A DNA stretch of 64,000 nt from Trematomus loennbergii (Eukaryota > Chordata > Actinopteri > Perciformes > Nototheniidae): assembly GCA_012861695.1 (NCBI GenBank), contig JAAOOA010000186.1:79501-143500 (forward strand), written 5' to 3'. Positions 19,334 through 59,778 of the stretch are shown one piece after another. Numbering within the stretch: position 1 is the first letter of the stretch; each line of letters begins with the position of its first letter. Made by a program: the position numbers and the translations under genes. A model generated the notes under the pieces. That model ran no database searches. It saw only the letters and a list, made by a program, of their open reading frames with translations, and was not told the DNA's origin.

Positions 19334-22300
19334 CAGGGGCGGACTGGGACTAAATTCAGCCCTGGAAACTGACCCAGTCCAGCCACATGAAATGTAAAAT
19401 GTTAGAAATCCGCTGTTTATTATTTAAAGTTGTACGTCCGATTCGCTCCTTTTTTCCTCTCTGTACACAGCTCCAGTTTGGGCATTGGCCTGTCATCAGA
19501 TTTCATTTTGAGTTGCTGCTGTAGTAACGGAAGTTTAGTAAAATTATTTATTATGAAATAATCCAAATCTCCACCCTCCATAATTGCACTTGCTTCAGTT
19601 GCTTGCTACTTTTTAAGGGCGGTGATGACAGTTACAGTACGAACTGAAGTTGATGCGATTTGATTGGATTGTGAGGCATGACGTGAGCCTCATCTGATTG
19701 GTCAATCCCTCAATTTCTTTTCACCAAGGGAAGCCAATTTCGGCTAGCCTCCTCTCGCAACAGAGTGCAATCTACTGTTTCACCATAACATCTAGAGGGG
19801 CGCTGTTTCACTCTTTGTAAAATACAGAATGGGGGAGAGATGGGCCGGCAGAATATTTACCGAAACTAAACGAAGTGTTTTTTATTTATTTATTAAAATG
19901 ATAACTACAATCCAAAAAAACAGGGGAAGCCTGGCTTCCCTTGAGTAGTATGAAGCTGCAGCCTCGGAGGCTGCACTCTCAGGACCACACTCTCAGGACC
20001 GCACTCTCAGGACCCTAGTTGTTTTGCAACATCGCCACCTAGTGAGCAGGAGACATGAATATGAACGACAACGCAGAGAGTGTGAGTAGTGTGAAGTGCT
20101 TTTAAAGTTTTATTTGTTTAACATTAATAACAATTCCGGTGTCTTGAAATGAAGTGTGATTAGCTAACATTAACTATGATAGTCTGAAGGCAATACAAAC
20201 AAACATCTGTTAGCTTATGATAGCTTCTAACAGTATTAAGGCACTAAAAACAATTATATGTTAGCTATAGCTTTCGGTAAAAGCTAATGCTAATAGCATT
20301 AGCTTCATTAGCATATTTGATTATTTGTTTAATGAAACTGTAGCGTGATTTTGGCAAGCCCAACTAGGTGTCCTACATTAATTGTTGATTTAATCACTAA
20401 TTACAGTAAGAGTGTGAGTAATGTGAATCATGTTGTTTGTTTAAAGTTAACAGCTAAATGTCATCTGTTAGCCTATGATGACTCGCTGCAAAACCAACTG
20501 TTAGCCTTTTGGTTTATTTGTTTAATGAAACCGTATGTTATGGTTATGTTATTTAGCAGAGGCTTTTATCCAAAGTGACTCACAAAAAACATAAAAGAAC
20601 CATAATTAACATTAGATTATCAATACAAATAGTTACATAGTCAGTTACATTACTTATTACATTTTTAACAGGGTAATTAGTCATCTGTAACCTACATTTA
20701 AAAAAAGTAAACTTCCCAACCCTGATCATTAATTATAGTCAGCTAATTAATTAAACTTCAAAGGATGACAAAAGCATGTCAATATGATCTGTCTGTCCGC
20801 TACATTAAATCAGCAGTAGCCTAAGTTCTGTCTTCAGTGTAAATGCTTCTTTAATAGTCATTGTATTACTATTTGAATTCATTGTAAATAATCTTAACTG
20901 TGCTGACTGCCTGTTTACTGTTTATCAGACAGTCTCATCATTCTGACATGTTTTGTAATATTGCATGAGGTGTTTTAGTCAGTTATTATGTCGGCCTATT
21001 CTGTAGGTTAGAATCTGTCGTGTCAGAATCTAACAATTAGGCCTAATTTATGTCTGTCTGTGAAAGTATTTCAAAATGTTCAGTTTGACCAATTAGGCTC
21101 TCTCTTTTTCAAGATGCATATTTCAATCCAAGAAGAGGGCTTCCCGGGGTACTGCAGCTGGAGCTGTTGTCTGGTGGTTGAGGGAACAGCAGACCCCGCC
21201 TCACCCCAGTGAAGAATCCACAGTGCCCAATAAATACAAATGTATTCTGCACTGAAATTCCTCTCGTCAAATTGCATGTTTATCTTTTGCAGCCTGGTGC
21301 ATAAACACACTAACAGTTGTTTTTGAGTAATCTAGCACCTCTTCAAAGACACATTTGATTTGATTTATTTTTAACGTGTAATACAATAAAAAATATATAT
21401 AATAATGAAATGAAACAAGAGAATTATGATACTGTAGAAACATAAGCAGTATCAAATTGATTCAAAGGAGTTTACACTTATTTAACCCCACCCCTTCTCC
21501 CAAAAACTAAATTAACAGTTTTCTTTTAACAAAATATACATCTAAATGTATGTCTACATACAATATACATTTACAATTATAAATACAATATATATATATA
21601 TATATTATGTTGTATGTCAAATTTGATAAGACAAATATAAAAGACTAATAATAATGTAATTTCAGTAAGAAAAACATATTTTCATGCATTTTTAGATGGT
21701 TAATAACAAGCATTACAATGTCTAAAGAGACTTGCAGTGTATGAGACTCAATACTCGCTGGTTGTACTTTTGCGGTCATCCAATCCGCTAGGTGGCGATG
21801 TTGCAAAACAACTAGGGTCCTGAGAGTGTGGTCCTGAGAGTGCAGCCTCCGAGGCTGCAGCTTCATACTATTGAGGAGGCTGGCTGTATATCTGAACTCG
21901 CGCCCTCATCATTCTCTTCATCATCTTGCACTTGTTCTAAACTGCTGCTGATAGTGCTTGTAGCAGCGCTGCTGCCAAAAAGGTCTGTCAATTTGCGACA
22001 TTTATATGCTTCATTTATATGCATCATTTATATGCATCACCTGCGAGTTTATCAGTGGATGTTTGCTGGAACTGTTTGTAAAGAGCGTGTTTCCTGACGG
22101 ACACACACAGCGTGACTCCGGTCAGGTAGAGACCGGTCTCCAGTCAGCACCGCTGCAGACTCGCTGTTTGAGGGCTTGATAACCCACTCCCCCTCCACAC
22201 CGCTCCACACTCGTTGGTTTGGAACAGCACTTAATGTGGCGCGAGGGCCTTCGTGTGGCCGGTCTTTTTCTTCTTCGTGTGTGATTATTTGACAGACAAG

Positions 22301-22466
22301 AACCACACAACTGCATTAGCGGCCGCTGTCGCCCTCTGTCGGCCGTAAGCGCAACTTAAATGATGACTTTAAACAAAAAAATGTAAAGGCCGGCCGCCGC
22401 CAACGGCCCTTGACGACCGGCCGTTCTGTGGTTCTCCAGATTCTACAGATGGCCAGTCCGCCCCTG
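19334..22466. mobile_element. hAT element with perfect 8-bp TSD
   Basis: The ends are CAGGGGCGGACTGG... and ...CCAGTCCGCCCCTG, inverted repeats of at least 14 bp. Exact CCCTAAGG duplications lie at 19326-19333 and 22467-22474. It is 3,133 bp, of which about 1.9 kb is a second transposon nested inside. No transposase frame is seen. Confidence 0.92.
19946..21870. mobile_element. Nested DNA transposon with long TIRs and 5-bp TSD
   Basis: Terminal inverted repeats run 19946-20042 and 21788-21870, starting TAGTATGAAGCTGCAGCCTC. The left one carries one more copy of an internal CACTCTCAGGACC unit than the right. TTGAG lies on both sides (19941-19945 and 21871-21875). The 1.9-kb interior has no frame with a recognisable domain. 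The superfamily is unknown to me. Confidence 0.85.
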
Positions 22467-22543
22467 CCCTAAGGGGATATAGAAAAAAGCGTTCTTGTAC
22501 GCATTAGAAACACAGGAGCCGATGGAGCTGCTCAGTCAGTTTG

Positions 22544-22729
22544 TGGCCGTTTCTCAATGTCGAGTAAACCTGCTGCAGAGCCACTATTTCAAGTAGACTA
22601 CGTCATCGAGTGGCGCCGAATGACTGTTTAAATGCATGTTAAATGCCCAGCATTCGGCGCCACTCGATGACGTAGTATACTTGAAATAGTGGCTCTGCAG
22701 CAGGTTTACTCGACATTGAGAAACGGCCA
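22544..22729. mobile_element. Snapback palindromic MITE
   Basis: Arms 22544-22622 and 22651-22729 (79 nt each) are reverse complements with a single mismatch, around a 28-nt loop. Outer end TGGCCGTTTCTCAATG. Palindromes this perfect are recently made foldback elements. No clear TSD can be seen. Confidence 0.85.
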
Positions 22730-23954
22730 TTCTGTCTGATCTTTAAGTTGTGCCTCTCTGTGAATACTCTCACTTTGAGATATTACATCAATTCAATTGA
22801 TGAAGCAATAACAATATTTATAAATAAGTCCAGCTTTGTAAATATGAGGATTTGTTGTTTTTCTGTTTTATATCATTGTGTATGTAATGTCTATGCCTCT
22901 GGACATTTGAATTGGTATTTTCTTACTGTTGTGTAAAAATAACAGTTAAGCTATTCATCATCGTGAAAGCAATGAACAGATGAATTGATAACATATGAAT
23001 GTATAACTCAATAATTGAGGTTATAACTATACTTAGTTAATGAGCCAGGGGTTGGTTGTGCCAATGTAGATGGACCATGTCTCATAGTGACTTTTAAAGG
23101 TCTATAGTTTTGAAAAATGCATTATAGCATTGCAAGAATATAAGCTTTCTATATGCTAGTACTCCTTATTTCAACCCTATATCATTGCAATTCTTTCAAA
23201 AAAATTCTACATGTTTACGCATAGAGCCAGTATGAAAGAGGGCAACTTACTCCAAAAGCTTAAAGTAATATATCATTGTAAAGTTTAGACCAAAATCTAT
23301 GTACCGTCACATTTTAAAGAGACTAAACACATCATTTGACCTTTTGAAATCTTGGGCTGCTGAAGTACCTATTGTTAATACCGCTGAAAATGCACTTATA
23401 TAGTGTTCAAAAACTTTTCATACCTAGGTTATGGCTATTGACAAATGAACTACTACTTCTCTGAGCTGTTGAACAAATATCAGTCTTTCTTCAGCAATGG
23501 TGCTTGTTTATTTAGTTGCACATGTCAAATTATAGATGATTTTATATTGGGGGTGGCATTGTTGGTACTGACTGGATATTTTTGACAGACCGGTTAGTTT
23601 TAGACCTTATAAAAGAGTTGCTCTGATGTCCTTAGAGAAAAAAAGTCAGCCCCCGAAAAATGTATTTTAGTGAAATGCTAAGATCCTTAACCACCCTTAT
23701 CATAACTACCAAATACCAATATTCATTCATTATCAGAATGTTAACTCTTTAAATGTTTCTTTACGTAATGCCATTGCTTGTGGGGTGTTTTTTCTTTATG
23801 GAATAGATCAATGATTCTCAAAAACAGGATGCATTTGGAAAGACACCAGAAAAACTGCATTTATTAGAGCAAACATGAACAATTGCTATATATGGTCGAA
23901 AATAGTGAAAAGCTACATTTTGAAGTCAATGTCATAATTATTTGATGCTGCAAG
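22730..23954. other. No recognisable gene
   Basis: AT-rich, with small open frames lacking domains or splice context. No named repeat is recognised. Confidence 0.5.
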
Positions 23955-24540
23955 ATAGAGAGGAGGAGGAGGAGGAGAGGAGGAGAGGAGGAGGAGAGGA
24001 GGAGGAGGAGAGGAGGAGAGAGAGGAGGAGGAGGAGAGGAAGGAGGAGGAGAGGAGAGGAGGAGGAGGAGAGGAGGAGAGGAGGAGCAGGAGGGAGGAGG
24101 AGAGGAGGAGCAGGAGGAGAAGGAGGAGGAGGAGGAGAGGAGGAGGAGGAGGAGAAGGAGGAGAGGAGGAGGAGGAGAGAGGAGGAGGAGAGAGAGGAGG
24201 AGCAGGAGGAGGAGAGGAGGAGGAGGAGGAGAGCAGGAGGAGAGGAGGAGGAGAAGAGGAGGAGAAGATGAGCAGAGAGGAGGAGGAGAGAGGAGGAGAG
24301 GAGAGGAGGAGGAGGAGAGGAGGAGAGGAGGACAGGAGGAGAGGAGGAGAGGAGGAGCAAGGAGAAGGAGGAGAGAGGAGAGGGAGGAGGAGGAGAGGAG
24401 GAGAGGAGGAGGAGGAGAGGAGAGGAGGAGGAGAGGAGGAGGAGCAGGAGGAGGAGAGGAGGAGGAGGAGGAGAGCAGGAGGAGAGGAGGAGGAGGAAGG
24501 AGGAGGAGGAGGAGGAGGAGGAGGAGGAGGAGGAGGAACA
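23955..24540. repeat. ~590-bp polypurine tract, (AGG/AGAGG)n
   Basis: Almost uninterrupted GGA/GAG repeats on the plus strand, with rare C or T. It lies within 60 bp of the stop codon of the B30.2 exon, on that gene's template side, so the transcript would carry a long polypyrimidine 3' UTR. Poly-Glu/Arg and poly-Ser/Leu frames over it are repeat artefacts. Confidence 0.95.
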
Positions 24541-24593
24541 GAGAAGCCTCCATTTAAAACATCATGTGACCCAGGACAGGAAGTGGTCTCCTC

Positions 24594-52180
<27,587 letters not shown>

Positions 52181-52668
52181 CTGCACACACAAACAGTCAC
52201 TTCAATGTACATCCACAGGTAATGTACAGCCCAGCCCCCCACAAGATATCCCACACAACTGAACTGAACTCAGTAACCATTCAACAAAACTTCTTTGTTA
52301 GGTTTAGAAAATATAATTGTTTGGCTTAAAATATGTACGTTAATTACATGAAAGCAGTTACGGACTTTAAGTAAAACGAGGTCTTTTGTGAACTGATAAG
52401 AAATGTTTTTGATATATCATTGAAAATAGGAAAAACAAGTTCCCTGATAACTAAGTTACAATGAGGTTCAAATCTAGGGGAAGAATATTTTTGAAGTTTG
52501 ATATAATCTCCCATTTACTTTTCATGCTAATTTTTTGTATAGCCCAACATATATATCAAAACATGTACTGTTATATATGTTTTTCGAATTCGGGCAATCT
52601 AGTCCCAGATGTATAATCTAAAACTTAAAAAAACATTTGACATTTTCAAGGCTCTTCAGTGAAACCAG
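52181..52668. other. Upstream of first visible NLR exon
   Basis: No clear promoter element. The acceptor before 52180 implies at least one further 5' exon, which I could not find. Confidence 0.4.
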
Positions 52669-53726
52669 AGGCCTGTACTACGAAGCTGGTTCAACCTAAC
52701 CTGTTAAGTTTGAGTTAGCCGGTTGGCCCAATCCAAAACATACGCGCTCTGGCTAAACTGTACTACGACGCCGGTTATCAAGTGGATCGCTCAAGCCAGC
52801 CGTGTCCTATCTAGTTAGGTGCGCGTTCACATGAAAGGGGTGGTATTTGGAGCTTCGACCAATCTCAACACGGAGAAGCGTACTGACAGCGCAGCGTCAT
52901 ACTTCCTGAATGAAAAGTGAACTTTATATTTGTCAAATATGAAGAAGTTAAACTTTAAACATCCATGACTTAAACACTTTATCCAGGATAAAAGCCACAT
53001 AGCTGCACCTGCAAGGTGAATACAGCTGGTAAAAGAAAAAGTGTTTGAATGCGTACATTAAAGGTTTATGAAATCACTGCCCCGTCCAAGACACGAGTGG
53101 ATCTGACTTTAATTACATTTGACTCGAGTGTTTCGTCAACTTAATGTGTTGCTTAAAATAATACTTCTGCATACAGTATGTGACACTGTGAGTGTTGCAC
53201 GGCAGATACGGCTCAGCTGACTCAGATAAGGGATATATGATACATTATGATGTGATATGATATGCACTCACAGTGCCGCGGACTGTACTTAATGTTACTC
53301 TGATCCGGTTACTTATGTCGTGGCAGATATTTAAGTAAGCTTTCTTAACGCTAATATTATAATAGTCAGATTGCTCTGAAGATGGGAGGGATATTCTATT
53401 AATTTTCACGTTCACACAGTCAGTTGATTTTGGCCGGCCGTCTTTCCTGCAACGGCAGTTTTTCTGTATTTCCTCTATCCTGTAATATGAATTGATGGCT
53501 TTAAACTCCGCACACGGAGCTCTGATTGGTCAGCAGGCGGTGCTTTCACTGAGTTGATCTCTTAGCCTGCCACCTAACCTGCTCCGGAGCAGGTTTTGCC
53601 GCTCAGCATAAGTTACCATGGAAATCTAGCCTGCTAAAAAGAGAACCAGCGTCGTAGGACCGGAAAGCCCGAGATTTCCCTGAAGTTAGCCGGCTAAGCG
53701 AAAATCCAGCTTCGTAGTACAGGCCT
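52669..53726 (+). mobile_element. Harbinger-like element, copy 2
   Basis: Ends AGGCCTGTACTACGAAGC and its complement. 1,058 bp. Opposite orientation to copy 1. Left flank CAG, right flank CTG. No transposase. Confidence 0.8.
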
Positions 53727-53771
53727 CTGGTAAACAGTGACTCAGTCCAGGTAAACAGTGACTCAGTCCAG
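53727..53771. repeat. 21-bp minisatellite, segment 1
   Basis: Two GGTAAACAGTGACTCAGTCCA units between elements. Confidence 0.9.
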
Positions 53772-54839
53772 AGGCCTGTACTACGAAGCTGGTTCAACCT
53801 AACCTGGATATGTTGGAGTTAGCCGGTTGGCCTAAGCCAAAACATACGCGCTGGCGCTAAGCTGTACTACGACGCCGGTTATCAGTGGATCGTCAAGCCA
53901 GCCCGTGTCCTATCTAGTTAGGTGCGCATTCACATAAAAGGGGTGGTATTTGGAGCATTCGAACACAATCTCAAACACGGACAAGCGTACTGACAGCGCA
54001 GCGTCATACTTCCTGAATGAAAAGTGAACTTTAATATTAGTCAAATATGAGAAGTTAAACTTTAAACATCCATGACTTAAACACTTTATCCAGGATCAAA
54101 GCCACATAGCTGCACCTGCAAGGTGAATACAGCTGGTAAAAGAAAAGTGTTTGAATGCGTACATTAACAGGTTTATGAAATCACTGCCCCCTCCAAGACA
54201 CGAGTGGATCTGACTTTCATTACATTTGACTCGAGTGTTTCGTCAACTTAATTTGTTGCTTAAAATAATACTTCTGCATACAGTATGTGACACTGTGAGT
54301 GTTGCACGACCAGATACGGCTCAAGAAGCTGACTCAAATAAGGAAATATATGATACATTATGATGTGATATGATATGCACTCACAGTGCCGCAGACTGTA
54401 CTTAATGGTACTCTGATCCGGTTACTTATGTTGTGGCAGATATTTAAGTAAGCTTTCTTAACGCTAATATTATAATAGTCAGATTGCTCTGAAGATGGGA
54501 GGGGATATTCTATTAATTTTCACGTTCACACAGTCAGTTGATTTTGGCCGGCCGTCTTTCCTGCAACGGCAGTTTTTCTGTATTTCCTCTATCCTGTAAT
54601 ATGAATTGATGGCTTTAAACTCCGCACACGGAGCTCTGATTGGTCAGCAGGCGGTGCTTTCACTGAGTTGATCTCTTAGCCTGCCACCTAACCTGCTCCG
54701 GAGCAGGTTTGCCACTCAGCATAAGTTACCATGGAAATCTAGCCTGCTAAAAAGAGAACCAGCGTCGTAGGACCGGAAAGCCCGAGATTTCCCTGAATTT
54801 AGCCGGCTAAGCGAAAATCCAGCTTCGTAGTACAGGCCT
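53772..54839 (+). mobile_element. Harbinger-like element, copy 3
   Basis: 1,068 bp, same orientation as copy 2. Flanked by CAG on both sides, which exactly accounts for the joined minisatellite text TCCAGGTAAA. Very similar to copies 2 and 4. Confidence 0.88.
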
Positions 54840-54863
54840 CAGGTAAACAGTGACTCAGTCCAG

Positions 54864-55965
54864 AGGCCTGTACTACGAAGCTGGTTCAACCTAACCTGGA
54901 TATGTTGGAGTTAGCCGGTTGGCCTAAGCCAAAACATACGCGCTGGCGCTAAACTGTACTACGACGCTGGATATCAAGTGGATCGCTCAAGCCAGCCGTG
55001 TCCTATCTAGTTAGGTGCGCGTTCACATGAAAGGGGTGGTATTTGGAGCATTCGACCAATCTCAAACACGGAGAAGCGTACTGACAGCGCAGCGTCATAC
55101 TTCCTGAATGAAAAGTGAACTTTAATATTAGTCAAATATGAAGAAGTTAAACTTTAAACATCCATGACTTAAACACTTTACCCAGGATAAAAGCCACATA
55201 GCTGCACCTGCAAGGTGAATACAGCTGGTAAAAGAAAAAGTGTTTGAATGCGTACATTAACAGGTTTATGAAATCACTGCCCCGTCCAAGACACGAGTGG
55301 ATCTGACTTTAATTAGGAGAATTTGACTCGAGTGTTTCGTCAACTTAATGTGTTGCTTAAAATAATACTTCTGCATACAGTAGGCTATGTGACACTGAGT
55401 GTTGCACAGCCAGATACGGCTCAAGAAGCTGACTCAAATAAGGAATATATGATACATTATGATGTGATATGATATGAATGATAATGGGACACATCTACGT
55501 CTGCACTCACAGTGCCGCGGACTGTACTTAATGTTACTCTGATCCGGTTACTTATGTCGTGGCAGATATTTAAGTAAGATTTCTTAACGCTAATGTTATA
55601 ATAGTCAGATTGCTCTGAAGATGGGAGGGGATATTCTATTAATTTTCACGTTCACACAGTCAGTTGATTTTGGCCGGCAGTCTTTCCTGCAACGGCAGTT
55701 TTTCTGTATTTCCTCTATCCTGTCATATGAATTGATCGCTTTAAACTCCGCACACGGAGCTCTGATTGGTCAGCAGGCAGTGCTTTCACTGACTTGATCT
55801 CTTAGCCTGCCACCTAACCTGCTCCGGAGCAGGTTTGCCGCTCAGCATAAGTTACCATGGAAATTTAGCCTGCTAAAAAGAGAACCAGCGTCGTAGGACC
55901 GGAAAGCCCGAGATTTCCCTGAATTTAGCCGGCTAAGCGAAAATCCAGCTTCGTAGTACAGGCCT
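54864..55965 (+). mobile_element. Harbinger-like element, copy 4
   Basis: 1,102 bp, CAG on both sides. It keeps an ATAATGGGACACATCTACGT stretch that copies 2 and 3 lack but copy 1 has, so it is the fuller form. One minisatellite unit separates it from copy 3. Confidence 0.88.
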
Positions 55966-56168
55966 CAGTAAACAGTGACTCTGTCCTGGTACACAGTGAC
56001 TCTGTCCTGGTAACAGTGACTCTGTCCAGGTAAACAGTGACTCTGTCCTGGTAAACAGTGACTCTGTCCAGGTAAACAGTGACTCTGTCCAGGTAAACAG
56101 TGACTCTGTCCAGGTAAACAGTGACTCTGTCCAGGTAAACAGTGACTCTGTCCAGGTAAACAGTGACT
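55966..56168. repeat. 21-bp minisatellite, main block
   Basis: About ten units of GGTAAACAGTGACTCTGTCC A with T/A and CTGG variants. Open frames here are repeat artefacts. Confidence 0.93.
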
Positions 56169-56297
56169 CAGCACCATGTGATCACAGTGATCCTGATGGT
56201 GGAACAGATTCCTATCGGAGGATTCTTACCTGCTGAACTCTCTTCAGGTCTCCCTCATTTCCCTTATTCAGAGTATTAAGAGTTAGACAGAAAAACA

Positions 56298-56482
56298 GTC
56301 ACGAGTTGTTAGAGCGGGTTCTGACATGCCCTGCATTTCTCTCTGATGACGAGAACTCAGAGAACAATCAGACTGAAACTCATTCTACCTGAAACACTGA
56401 CAACAGTACATGGACATCTATCTAAATTCATTCTGCTTTCACTCAGAGAGAAACCCTACACAATATTTCAGACAGATGTTTA
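56298..56482. repeat. Repeat A, copy 2
   Basis: Same block as 50841-51075, shortened after CAGACAGATGTTTA. Confidence 0.85.
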
Positions 56483-56483
56483 A

Positions 56484-56810
56484 CACAGACCCTGGATATG
56501 TTTGAGTTATCTTAACTGACCCTAACAAACGACATCTCGCTAAGTGGTCCTACGACGCTGGTTATCAACTCAGTAAATCAACCAGGGTTTCACAAACATG
56601 AACAAGCGTACTGACATCGCAGCATCATACTTCATGATTGAATAGTAAACTATCATGTTAGACAAAATATGAAGACGTTCAACTTTTAACATCCATGACT
56701 GAAACACTTTATCCAGGATAAAAGCCACATAGTTGCACGTGCAAGGTGAATACAGAAGCTGGTAAAAAAAAAACTACCTAGTGTTTGAATGATATCACTG
56801 CCTGTCTACT
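56484..56810 (+). mobile_element. Diverged Harbinger-like fragment, copy 1
   Basis: Starts ACAGACCCTGGATATGTTTG and contains TCCTACGACGCTGGTTATCA, CAAGCGTACTGACA and TTATCCAGGATAAAAGCCAC, all found in the intact elements. It lacks both termini. It is part of the tandem unit that recurs at 60741. Confidence 0.75.
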
Positions 56811-57693
56811 CACAGACTCTCTTCAGGTCTACTCAAAATCAATCAAATCATCAAGTTTTATTTATAAACACATTTAAAAGCGATTTTTGGTCGAGCCAAA
56901 GTGCTGTACATGTAATAAAAACACATTACTACAATCACAATAAAAGACAATAAATTACAACAGATATATAAAAATAAAATAAAAACACAAGGAAAAGTCA
57001 GGAGTCGTGCTCCGCTCTAACTAGAAGCCAGAGAGAAGAAGTGTGTTTTTAGTGTAGATTTAAAAACCCCTAGGGTCTGGGCCGACCTCACATGGAGGGG
57101 CAGAGTGTTCCAGAGCCTAGGGCCAGCTGCTGCGAAGGCTCGGTGCCCTCGGGTTTTAGCCTGGTCTTGGGCACTACCAGCAGCAGCTGGTCAGCAGACC
57201 TTAAAGCTCTGGCTGGGGTGTAGCGCTGGAGGAGTTCAGCTATATAGGCCGGAGCCAGCCCATTTAGTGCTTTAAAAACAAATAAAAGGATTTTAAAATC
57301 AATTCTGAACCGAACTGGAAGCCAGAATTGGGGTGATGTGGTCACGCTTTTTGTGGCCAGTCAGCAAACGTGCAGCTGCGTTTTGGACTAGCTGCAGGCG
57401 TTTAATTGAGGCCTGGTCCATACCCACATACAGAGCGTTACAATAGTCCAGTCTCGAGGTTACAAAGGCGTTAATAACCCTTTCTAAGTCATTAAAAGAT
57501 AAATACGACTTGGTTTTGGCCAATAGTCTTATTTAAAAAAGCAGGATTTGACTACGGTGCTGACCTGCTTGTCGAATTTAAAAGTGCTAGTGAAGGTCAC
57601 TCCAAGGTTCATGACCGAGGGGAGGATGTTTTTTTTGAGAGAGCCCAGAATATCAACCGGAGAGGCTGGAGGTTGGGTCCAAAAAAGATGACC

Positions 57694-58359
57694 TCAGTCT
57701 TGCTCTCGTTGAGGTTGAGAATTTTTGCTCAGCCAGGATTTTATCTCTGTAAGCAGTCCATCAACTGCTGTAGTGAGTGTTTGACATTTGCTTTGAGAGG
57801 CAGATATCTGTACATCGTCGGCGTAGCAGTGGAAGGGAATATTATGTTTTGTGAGAATTGAACCTAGGGGCAGTATGTACAGTAGAAAAAGGATGGGGCC
57901 CAGAATCGAGCCTTGGGGAACCCCACAGGTAAGAGGGGCTTTGGCAGAGGAGAAGGCACCTAGCTGTACCGAGAAGCTACGGTCTGTCAGGTAGGACCTG
58001 AACCATGCAAGGGCAGAGCCTGTGATGCCAGCGGACTGTTCAAGCCGTGACAGCAGGATGCTATGGTCCACAGTGTCAAAGGCAGCTGTCAGGTCTAACA
58101 GCACCAAGACAGCTGGGCTACCTGAGTCGGCGGCTAGGAGCAGATCATTAAAAACTCTTAAAAGGGCTGTTTCAGTGCTGTGCATGGGTTTGAAGCCAGA
58201 CTGAAACTTTTCATGGATTCCATGCATGGTTAAAAAAGACTGCAGCTGGGCGTAGACTACTCGCTCCAGGGCTTTTGATAAAAAAGGTAGCTGGGAGATG
58301 GGCCTAAAATTTGCGAGAATGGAGGGGTCGAGATTTTTCTTTTTAAGTGGCTTAACCAC
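57694..58359 (-). pseudogene. L2-like LINE reverse transcriptase segment
   Basis: 221 codons, open, from KPLKKKNLDPSILANFRPIS to SWLSKNSQPQ. Contains the AAFDTVDH, GVPQGSILGP and YADD motifs. The frame breaks near 57694, before the thumb. Confidence 0.85.
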
Positions 58360-58604
58360 GGCATGTTTGAAGGCAGCTGGGACACATCCTGAGCTAAGAG
58401 AGGTGTTTAAAAGTAATAAAATACTTGCTCCAACTGAATCAAAAACATCTCTGAGAAGGCGAGAGGGAATGCTGTCTGAGGTGCAGTTTGTCGGCCGCAG
58501 GTGCTTGACTACATCCGAGAGAGAAGAGAGGGATACAGGCTCAAAGTGGTCGAGGACAGCAGGGCACAGAAAAGGAGCAGGATCTGGGGTAGCACTAGTG
58601 TGGG

Positions 58605-59778
58605 CTAGCCTAAGAGCAGATACTTTTCAATAAAAAATGTAAGAAACTTATCACAGAGAGTAGTCGATGGGACAATAGAAGAAACATCACAGGGATTAAT
58701 GATAGAGTTGAGGACATTAAAAAGAACCTGAGGTTTATGGCTGTTTTTGGAGATTAACAGAGAAATGTGCTCTGTTTTGGCTGCTTTGACTGCCGTCTGG
58801 TAGTCAGAAAGGCAAGCACGAAGGATTTCTAGGGAGACATGGAGTTTATCCTTTTTCCATTTTCTCTCTGCACGCCTGCAAGCGCGTCTGAGAGCACGAG
58901 TACAGTCATTGAGCCACGGCTCTGATAGAACTTTGGTGCGTCTAAGCGTAAAAGGAGCAACAGAATCCAGTATTAGTGTGCATGTCGAGTCAAACATGGA
59001 GATAAGCTCATCAGCATTAAAAGCACAGTTCACATCTAATTTACAGATCGGAGAAGCATTAAAAACATCAGAGAACTGTGAGGCAGTCAAGGGGTTAATC
59101 GAACGCAGACGACGCGCCGGGGCACGTGATTCGACTCCTGCGGAAGGGATGGAGGTTGTAAACAGAACCGGTAAATGGTCTGAGATACGCGTTGCTGCAC
59201 ATATTTCATCCACAGATACAGACAGTCCAAACGATAATACTAAGTCCAAAGTGTGTCCTTTTTCGTGTGTTGGGCCAGCGGACTGAACGAGACCAAAAAA
59301 TCAAGGAGATTTAAAAAGTCCCTAACCAGAGGTTTGGACTCGCAACACACATGGACATTGAAGTCTCCGGAGATCAAAACACGATCATATTTCACCATGA
59401 TCCCGGACAGAAAGTCAGAAAAGTCATTTATGAAATCCTTATTGCACTTTGGCGGACGATACACGACTGCGCAGAGTATAGGCGAGGCCGGGTTCAGTTC
59501 AAAAAGCTGCAACTCAAAGCTAGCATAGCTAGTTACAGGGTGAAGCAATCGGCATTGGAGGCTAGCTCTAAACACTGATGCTATGCCCCCACCATGGCCG
59601 TGGCACGGGGGGAGCTGAAGAATGTACAGTCAGGAGGAAGAAGTTCAGAGAACGGTGTATACTCGCCAGCGTGGACCCAGGTCTCCGTCAGGAACATAAA
59701 ATCCAGTTCACGAGAGGTGAAGAAGTCGTTTAGCAGGAACGTTTTGTTTGCTATCGACCTAGCATTTAGCAAAGCCAT
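58605..59778 (-). pseudogene. L2-like LINE endonuclease and linker
   Basis: Pieces 59581-59778 (APE N-term), 59240-59575 (GDFNVHV) and 58605-59249 (ISDHLPVLF and a linker VLSEPWLNDCTRALRRACRR) lie in different frames. Confidence 0.8.

Noticed and set aside
55965..56177. SHCLPGQ repeat protein on the minus strand
   Set aside because: Translation of the 21-bp minisatellite.
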